Program-made: the position numbers and the translations under genes
Notes under the pieces: model-generated
Databases searched by the model: none
The model's input: only the letters and a program-made list of their open reading frames with translations
What the model was told of the DNA's origin: nothing
Assembly (NCBI GenBank): GCA_019203745.1
Contig: CP078104.1
Span: 4,650,001 to 4,714,000 of the forward strand
Direction: 5' to 3'
Length of the DNA: 64,000 nucleotides
DNA from: Chryseobacterium sp. E1
GTDB lineage: Bacteria > Bacteroidota > Bacteroidia > Flavobacteriales > Weeksellaceae
Part shown: positions 57,177 to 64,000 of the stretch, one piece after another
Position numbering within the stretch: position 1 is the first letter of the stretch
Layout: each line of letters begins with the position of its first letter

Positions 57177-57877
57177 ATGAAAAAAGTATTGTACACATTG
57201 ATGCTGGTAGCGGTAGTTTCCTGCGGAAAAGTTTCTCCGAAAGGAAATATTGAAAAGAAAGATGTGGATGTTTCAGAATTTGTAAATCTGGATCTGAGCG
57301 GTAAATTCAGGGTATTTTATGCCAGAGGACCAAAAACTTTGTAGAGATAGAAACTTATCCGAATGTTGCCGGTAACCTCGATGTAGACGTAAAAGACAAA
57401 ACACTTTTCATCAAAGAAAAAAGAGGAACAAAAGGGGTAGATTTTTACAATGTAACGATCTATTCAAAATATAACCTCGAAAAAGTGGCAGTGTCAGATT
57501 CTGTAGAAATGAATATTTCAAGCGAAATTAAAACTGATAATTTCAGACTTAATCTGAAAAATTATGCAACCTTCATGGGATCTGTCAATACCAGAAGAGC
57601 AGAAGTGGAAATGCATAACAGAAGCCGCGCCAACTTTTTAGGACTAACAAAAGATGCCGTGATAAAAATCTCAGACACAGCAAGTTTAATTGCTCCTTAC
57701 TGGAAAATCACCAACCTGAATATCGATTCCAAAAACGGAAACTATGCAGAGGTTAATGTAAAAGATTCTTTGAAAGGAAATATTCAGAATACGGCAAAAT
57801 TCATCTATTATAACGATCCGATCAGAGCGTTTAAAATTGATAAAACAACGAAAGTTGAAAACAAAAAGCTGGATTAA
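57177..57877 (+). CDS. GIN/DUF2807 domain lipoprotein (one frameshift)
   Basis: The lipoprotein signal MKKVLYTLMLVAVVSC has its cysteine at residue 16. A beta-helical GIN (head) domain follows, with repeating strands: FVNLDLSGKFRVFYARG, FYNVTIYSKYNLEKVAVSDS, MNISSEIKTDNFRLNLKNYA. One A is missing at 57332-57336; about 233 residues. The next gene starts 64 bases downstream. Function unknown; related proteins may be adhesins or surface beta-helices. Confidence 0.82.
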
Positions 57878-57941
57878 AAAACAGCATTATTTAAACTAGA
57901 AACTAGGAACTTTACAAACTATAAAAGAACAACATACAAAT

Positions 57942-59656
57942 ATGAATACATTAGAAAAAGCGAAACTTTGGTTAAGTGAGACCTTCGATGAAGAAACGAG
58001 AAATGCAGTACAGCTATTAATCGACAGCAATTCTCCGGATCTGGAAGATGCTTTCTACAGAGAACTGGAATTCGGAACAGGAGGAATGCGTGGAATAATG
58101 GGAGTAGGAACCAACCGCTTGAATAAATATACATTGGGACAGGCTACTCAGGGGCTTGCGAACTATATGTTGCAGCAGTTCAAAGGAGAAGAGATCAAAG
58201 TGGCCATTGCTTATGATGTCCGCAATAATTCAAAAGAATTTGGAAAGCTGGTCGCAGATGTTTTAACGGCTAATGGAATTAAAGTATTGCTTTTCAAAGA
58301 TCACAGACCGACGCCGGAACTATCTTTCACGGTTCGTGATAAAAAATGTAACGGAGGAATTGTATTGACGGCTTCTCACAACCCGCCTGAATATAACGGT
58401 TACAAAGTATACTGGAATGACGGAGCACAGATTGTTCCACCCAATGATGAAGCAATCATCAATGAAGTATATTCTGTAAAATTCGATGAGATAAAATTCG
58501 ATGGAAATGATGACCTGATCGAGTGGATCGGGGAAGAGCAGGATGATGTGTATATTGATGCTTGTATCGAAAACTCTACTTACCAGAATGTAGGTAAGGA
58601 AAACCTGAATATTGTATTTACTTCGATCCACGGAACCACTTATACCACTATTCCTAAGGCTTTGGCAAAAGCAGGGTTCAAGAAAGTAGACCTTGTTAAA
58701 GAGCAAATGATCCCAAGCGGAAACTTCCCGACTGTAGATTCTCCAAACCCGGAAGAGCCTGCAGCACTGGAAATGGCTATGGATCTTGCAAGAATCACCA
58801 ATGCAGATATCGTGATCGGAACCGATCCGGATGGAGACCGACTGGGAATTGCTGTAAGAAATCTTGACGGTGAAATGCAGCTGCTGAACGGTAACCAGAC
58901 CAATACGATCCTTACGTATTACATTCTGAACGAATGGAGAAAACAGGAAAGAATTACAGGAAAAGAATTCATTGGTTCTACCATCGTAACTTCCGATATT
59001 TTCTATGATATTGCTCAGAAATTCGGTGTAGAATGTAAAGTGGGTCTTACGGGATTCAAATGGATAGGAAAAATGATCCGTGAAGCAGAAGGAACACAGA
59101 AATTTGTTTGTGGCGGTGAAGAAAGTTTTGGTTTTATGACCGGAGATTTCGTACGTGATAAAGACTCTTGCGGAAGTATTCTTTTGGCATGTGAAATTGC
59201 AGCATGGTGTAAAGCCAATGGAAGAACGATGTACCAATATATGATAGAAATTTATCAGGATCTCGGAATGTATTATGAAGGACTGATCAATATCGTAAGA
59301 AAAGGAAAAGAAGGTGCTGAAGAAATTCAGAATATGATGAAAGACTTCCGTGAAAATCCTCCGAAAGAACTGGCAGGTTCATTAGTGGAAGAAGTGAAGG
59401 ATTTTAAAGAACAGACAAGCCTTACCGTTTCTTCGAATGAGAAAAAGTAATGAATGATATTCCAAAATCCAATGTACTGATCTATTATACCCAGGATGGC
59501 ACAAAAGTGTGTGTAAGACCTTCAGGTACAGAACCAAAGATAAAATTCTATGTTTCTGTAAAAGATTCAATCACCTCAGAAGCGGATTTCAGAGATAAAT
59601 TAAAATCATTGGAGGCTAAAATTGCAGCTGTTAAAACAGATTTAAAACTGGATTAA
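57942..59656 (+). CDS. Phospho-sugar mutase (phosphoglucomutase/phosphomannomutase), one frameshift
   Basis: Alpha-D-phosphohexomutase. The active ser loop TASHNPPEYNGYKVY lies near residue 146, the metal loop GTDPDGDRLGIA near 289, the sugar loop GGEESFGFMTGDFVRDKD near 387, and the phosphate loop RPSGTEPKIKFY near the end. One A is missing at 59442-59446 (NEKKVMNDIPKS). About 571 residues, in the range of the longer PGM type. It converts hexose 1- and 6-phosphates for glycan synthesis. Confidence 0.93.
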
Positions 59657-59835
59657 TTTCTGGAAAGCAGCAGATGATTAAAAAATAATAACAATTTGTC
59701 TGCTGTCTGCAACTGGTACCACTAAAAAAGCAAAGAACTAATATCCGCCTATGATGCCCGCATCCCTGTATGGACCAGATAGGAAAGAGAATCATTTGAG
59801 TAGATAATATTAGTAAATTTTAAATAAGAAATAAA

Positions 59836-61088
59836 GTGAAAGTTTCAAAATTAGCAGCGAACCTGATCGGTTCTGAAATTGTAAAAATTGGTAACGAAGT
59901 AAATGATCTAAAAGCAAAGGGAGCAGAAATTGCCAATCTTACTATTGGTGACCTGAATTCTAATATCTATCCTATTCCGGCATTGCTGAAGGAGGAGATT
60001 CAGAAAGCCTATCAGAATAATCTGACGAACTACCCACCTGCCAACGGACTTTTATCTTTAAGAAAAGAAGTTTCCAAAGACTTAAAAACCAGATGGAACC
60101 TGGATTATTCACCTAACGATATTTTGATCACAGCAGGGTCAAGACCATTGATCTATGCTGTATACAAAACAATTGTAGATGAAGGCGATAAAGTGGTATA
60201 TCCTACACCATCATGGAACAACAACCATTATGCTTACCTTACTTCAGCCAACGCAGTAGAAGTAAAGACAAAACCTGAAACCAACTTCCTTCCAACAGCA
60301 GATGATTTAAAACCACATCTGGACGGAGCCGTTTTGTTAGCACTTTGCTCACCATTGAACCCTACAGGAACTATGTTTACAAGAGAGCAGCTTTCGGAAA
60401 TCTGTGAATTGGTTATTGCTGAAAATAAAAGAGAGGCGCAGACGAAAAGCCTTTGTACTTAATGTATGACCAGATCTATTCTAACCTTACTTTCGGTGCA
60501 GAACACGTAGATCCGGTTTCTCTTTTCCCAGAAATGAAAGAATATACTGTATACATTGATGGTATTTCTAAGTGTCTGGCAGCAACAGGGGTACGTGTAG
60601 GATGGGGATTCGGACCTGCTCATATCATTGATAAAATGAAAGCGCTTCTTACGCACGTGGGAGCCTGGGCACCAAAACCAGAGCAGGAAGCAACAGCAAA
60701 ATTCTATGAAAACCCTGAAAATGTAAATGTTTTCGTAGAAGATTTCAAAGGAAAACTGGAGGAAAGCTTAAAAGTTCTTCACGGAGGAATTCAGGATTTA
60801 AAAGGAAAAGGATTGACTGTTGACAGTATTGAGCCAATGGGGGCCCTTTATCTTACCATCAAATTAGACTATATTGGGAAAACAAAACCTGACGGAGCGG
60901 TTATTGAAAACTCTTCAGATCTTGTATTCTATCTGATCAATGAGGCAGGAGTGGCTTTAGTACCGTTCTCGGCATTTGGTGAAGAGAAATCTGAGCCTTG
61001 GTTCCGTGCTTCAGTAGGTGGACTGGCAATTGATGAAATCAAAGTAATGCTTCCAAAGCTGGAAAATGCTTTGAATAATTTGAAATAA
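59836..61088 (+). CDS. PLP-dependent aminotransferase, class I/II (one frameshift)
   Basis: Fold type I aminotransferase. ITAGSRPLIYAVYKTIVDEG, YPTPSWNNNHYAYLT, CSPLNPTGTMFT and DQIYSNLTFG are the cofactor-site segments; the PLP lysine is in YIDGISKCLAATGVRVGWG. One base (G or A) is missing near 60431-60435 (ENKRGGADEKPLYLMYDQIY). About 417 residues. It starts with GTG at 59836; no ATG is near. Likely an aspartate-type enzyme, but the substrate is unsure. Confidence 0.9.
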
Positions 61089-61107
61089 TTATAAAATAAA
61101 TAGAGAT

Positions 61108-61190
61108 GCTTCGGCCTCGCTCAACATGACATTGTTAAAATATACACATAGTATCTACACTGTCATTTTGAGCGGAGTCGAAGCTTTTTT
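61108..61190. repeat. Long inverted repeat, GTCATTTTGAGCGGAGTCG type, acting as terminator
   Basis: Bases 61108-61131 and 61161-61184 are complementary at 20 of 24 positions, followed by six T's. The right arm TGTCATTTTGAGCGGAGTCG resembles a well-known dispersed Bacteroidetes repeat that often ends transcripts. Confidence 0.65.
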
Positions 61191-61207
61191 GTATAAACTA
61201 ATCACCC

Positions 61208-61793
61208 ATGAAACTTCCCGGAAATACTTTCTTGAGACAAAATTTTTATTTTTTTCAACATTGACAATCATAATAATAGTGATTCTAAGTGTTTGGCTTT
61301 CTGGAAAGGCAGATCACCGTTCACTATTTCAGAATTCCATTGTATCAACCTCTGTTTTGGCAGGAAGTTTTTTCTGTTTATAACTACCGGTTTATATTTT
61401 GGTTTGAAATTAAAAGATAATGTCGGAAATATTTTAAACAAAGAACGGTTACAAAGATATGCTGATAAAACCCCGAAATTTAATGGTTTCGATTTTGACC
61501 CTCCTGCAGTAGGAGATGGAATAGGAGGAGTTATACTTTCTATTCTTTTATGGATTGTCTTTTCCATTTTGCTTATCTTTCTTTCTTATTTCTTTGGACT
61601 TTTCTTTTGGTCAGCTGTATTATTTCTTGGGGCTATTTTATATTGGTTATTTTTCAGAGCATTGCGGTTGGTTTTTAAAAATTCGGGAAAATGCAGAGGA
61701 AATCTTTTAAAAAGTTTTGGTTTCGGGCTTTTTACTCTTTTATGTACATTTCCTGGATCTATGGGATTATCTTTGATTCAATATTTGCATTGA
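61208..61793 (+). CDS. Hypothetical multi-pass membrane protein (two frameshifts)
   Basis: About 195 residues after adding one T at 61249-61255 and one at 61368-61373. Hydrophobic segments: STLTIIIIVILSVWLSG, SVLAGSFFLFITTGLYFGLK, GGVILSILLWIVFSILLIF, FGLFFWSAVLFLGAILYWLFF, and a Pro/Gly-rich loop KFNGFDFDPPAVGDGIGG between. Not recognised. Confidence 0.65.
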
Positions 61794-61997
61794 TCATGCA
61801 TCATTTTAAACTTACTTAAATGACTAAAGTGTTTAAAATAAAACTTTTGTGACTTTTGTAGTTTTATAAATTAAAACAGATTCTCTACAAAAAAATTAAA
61901 TAAACCTTAAAAATAACACAAACATTTGTACTACGGATAACAAGGAATTACCTTTGGGACTTCTATACACCCAAATATAACAGAGTTGAAAACAACA

Positions 61998-62985
61998 ATG
62001 ATGAAAAGGCTGAGATTTCTGCTGCTGCCGGTATCCGTATTGGTATATTCACAGGAAGTGGATACTTTGAAAATCAGTGGATTGCCACAGGAACCCGTGT
62101 CGTCCAAAGTACAGACTTACATCTTAAAGGATGGTTCGGTCAGGACTTATCCCAAACCAAAACTTCTCGATTTTGTAACCAAATTACCCCGGAACTTTAT
62201 CAATACCAATAAAGATTTTGTAGCAAAAGATCATGCCTACTATCTGGGAGGTGCAGTAGCCGGTACGCTGATTCTTCTTCCTTTTGATCAGAAACTGATT
62301 GATAGCTCAAGAGAACTGGGCGAAAGATGGGGAATGGATAAGGATAATAATTATACCAAAGTGGGAGGTGTTTTTAAAATTCCTAAAGATATCGGTTCAG
62401 CAATCTACCTGATTGGAAATGGCTCTACATTGGTATTGCTTGGAATTGGTTTCGGGACGTATGGACTCATCAAAAATGATTACAGGGCACAGGCTACCGC
62501 AAGCGGATTGATGGAGAGTTTAATCCTTTCCGGAGTGTTTACCCAAACCATTAAAAGAATTACCGGAAGAGAAAGCCCTTCATTGCAGAAGAATATGGTC
62601 ATAAAGGCGGTGCATGGAATCCGTTTCCGAGTTTTTCGGCATTCAGTAAAAACACTTCGAATTATGATGCGATGCCATCAGGGCACTTAACAACGTTTAT
62701 GGCAGGTATTACCGTGATTGCAGATAATTATCCGGATGCAGGCTGGATCAGGCCGGTAGGATATACCTTGGCAGGAGCTTTATGTTTTCAGATGATGCAG
62801 AGTAAAGTTCACTGGGCTTCAGATTATCCGTTAGCGTTGTTAATGGGCTATTTTATAGGGAAGACCATCTCAAAAAGCAGGTATACTTCTTCAGAAGGAA
62901 CCATTGGAAAACCAAATACAAATTTGACCTTATGGCATCCCGTCAGTGGGAATACAATATGGTAGGAGTAAAACTGTCATTTTAA
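61998..62985 (+). CDS. PAP2 superfamily phosphatase (two frameshifts)
   Basis: Membrane-associated lipid phosphatase-like protein with a signal peptide (MMKRLRFLLLPVSVLVYSQ). The three PAP2 motifs are visible: KRITGRESP, AMPSGHLTTFMAG and SKVHWASDYPLALLMG, with the catalytic His in the last. A base is missing near 62585 (SLAEEYGHKGGAWNPFP) and an A at 62872-62876, which moves the end to 62985 (KYKFDLMASRQWEYNMVG to VKLSF). About 329 residues. It may dephosphorylate isoprenoid or lipid A phosphates. Confidence 0.87.
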
Positions 62986-63013
62986 ATATTGACTCATTTA
63001 AAAATCTATATCC

Positions 63014-63056
63014 AATTCTCACATTTTCATTTGAAGATGTGGGAATTTTTTTTTTT
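63014..63056 (+). terminator. Terminator after the PAP2 gene
   Basis: AATTCTCACAT/ATGTGGGAATT stem (one G-T pair) with a long T-run. Confidence 0.87.
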
Positions 63057-63226
63057 AAGACCGGAAATGATGTGAGATAAGTCTCGGTTTCAATAAAATG
63101 TTAAATATTAAACTGTAAAGGTTTTTAGCCTGAAAATACGTTCGATAAATACACAAATTCGTTAACGCTTAAAGACCAATATACTTTCGCTGAACGAAGT
63201 GCCTTTGCGATCCTAAAATATTCACA

Positions 63227-63290
63227 GCTCGAAAAGATGTTCTTTGCGAACTTTGCGATTAAAAAACTTATTCCGGGTTCACGTTAAAAT
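63227..63290. repeat. CTTTGCGAACTTTGCG repeat
   Basis: TTCTTTGCGAACTTTGCGATTAAAAA resembles an intergenic repeat of Chryseobacterium; a partial copy (TGCCTTTGCGATCCTAAAA) is at 63200-63218. The rest of the 63057-63380 gap shows no gene. Confidence 0.4.
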
Positions 63291-63380
63291 AGTTTTCACT
63301 ACTTTTGGTCTGAATAAGCACTATCACCTGTATAAAAGATGATAAGGCTTTAGAAAGACTTAATTAAATATTTTTACTGA

Positions 63381-64000
63381 ATGAAAATAATCGCTGTCAT
63401 CCCTGCACGTTATGAAGCAAGCCGATTTCCGGGAAAACTGATGCAGATCCTGGGAGAAAAAACCGTTATTACCACCACCTATCAGAATGTTGTAGATACA
63501 GGGCTCTTTGATGAAGTTTTTGTTGCAACAGACTCAGAAATCATCCTTGATGAAATTATAAAAAACGGAGGAAAAGCTGTAATGACCGGGCAGCATGAGA
63601 CAGGAAGCGACCGTATTGCAGAAGCGGTACAGAATATTGACTGTGATATTGTGATCAACGTTCAGGAGATGAGCCTTTTCTTAAGCTGGAACCTTTACAG
63701 CAGTTGATAGAAGTCTTCAGACATGATACCGCACAGGAAATTTCATTGGCTTCTCTAAAGATCAGGTTATCCGAAAAAGAGGAAATTGAAAACCCAAATA
63801 ATGTTAAAGTGATTACTGACAACAATGGTTTTGCCTTATATTTCAGCCGTTCTGTGATTCCTTTTCATAGAGAGATTTCCTATAATATCAGTTATTTCAA
63901 ACATATCGGAGTGTATGCTTTCAGAAAAGAAGCATTATTACAGTTTTCAAAATTAGAGATGAAACCTTTGGAAATTTCAGAAAAAATCGAATGTATCCGT
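63381..64000 (+). CDS. kdsB: 3-deoxy-manno-octulosonate cytidylyltransferase (3' truncated, one frameshift)
   Basis: Activates KDO as CMP-KDO for lipopolysaccharide. The N-terminal IAVIPARYEASRFPGKLMQ is diagnostic (PAR-Y-S-R-PGK nucleotide loop), followed by VFVATDSEIILDE, MTGQHETGSDRIAEA and the metal motif VINVQGDEPFL. The last is restored by one G at 63665-63666. The gene runs off the window; about 207 residues are seen. Confidence 0.95.

Noticed and set aside
58320..59237. 305-residue minus-strand frame opposite the phosphohexomutase
   Set aside because: Shadow of a clearly coding gene; its composition is rich in Ser/Phe/Ile as expected from the antisense of a purine-rich gene.
1..64000. 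tRNA genes, CRISPR arrays, insertion sequences or prophage
   Set aside because: No T-loop-like GGTTCRA in a foldable context, no regularly spaced repeats, and no transposase, integrase or phage structural gene other than the T6SS pair was seen.

Overview
The window is about 64 kb of a low-GC Flavobacteriia chromosome, most like Chryseobacterium or a close Weeksellaceae relative. The evidence is a set of type IX secretion (T9SS) cargo proteins with C-terminal sorting domains, a menaquinone pathway (menB-menA), a mevalonate-type GHMP kinase, a double-glycine bacteriocin-like leader peptide of Chryseobacterium type, and promoters of the Bacteroidetes form (TTTG, about 20 bases, TAnnTTTG). No tRNA, rRNA, CRISPR array, insertion sequence or prophage was recognised. 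The only RNA gene supported is the SRP RNA (ffs).

Layout. 1-4.2 kb: the end of the ATP synthase operon (atpA, atpG), a CNNM/CorC membrane protein, clpS. 4.4-7.5 kb: a secreted M36-like protease, udk, a DivIC-like division protein. 7.6-12.4 kb: methylmalonyl-CoA mutase small subunit, DinB protein, THUMP-like methyltransferase, a His-rich lipoprotein with a structured leader, an M20 dipeptidase. 12.4-15.2 kb: T9SS cargo genes and a decayed relic. 15.3-20.1 kb: SDR, etfBA, bifunctional nuclease, nucleoside-type permease. 20.2-22.6 kb: ECF sigma, putative anti-sigma and outer-membrane protein. 22.7-28.8 kb: small envelope proteins, thiolase, MFS transporter, secreted metzincin protease. 28.9-33.3 kb: GHMP kinase, UbiA prenyltransferase, proline dehydrogenase, T9SS protein. 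33.3-38.3 kb: XRE regulator beside a long operator-rich gap, M14 peptidase, DUF4920, amino-acid permease. 38.4-40.8 kb: a type VI secretion baseplate pair (tssE, tssF). 41.1-50.2 kb: uvrA, lipoproteins, GG peptide, DUF421, GNAT, DUF4286, gyrA. 50.2-64 kb: TPR protein, menB, menA, SRPBCC, UPF0173 hydrolase, SRP RNA, DUF4199, GT2, GIN lipoprotein, phosphohexomutase, aminotransferase, PAP2 phosphatase, and the start of kdsB.

The dominant oddity is sequence quality. About 70 one- or two-base indels, mostly a lost base in a mononucleotide run, break about 39 of the roughly 60 genes, including essential ones (atpA, atpG, gyrA, kdsB). Restoring each indel gives a full-length protein whose corrected length divides by three. 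I therefore annotate these as single genes with probable sequencing or assembly errors and not as pseudogenes. Best candidates for new biology: an array of TTACAnnTGTAA-type operators by the XRE gene, a pseudoknot-like leader before the His-rich lipoprotein, the isolated tssE-tssF pair, the GG peptide, the three-gene sigma/anti-sigma/outer-membrane cassette, and several long palindromes at promoters.
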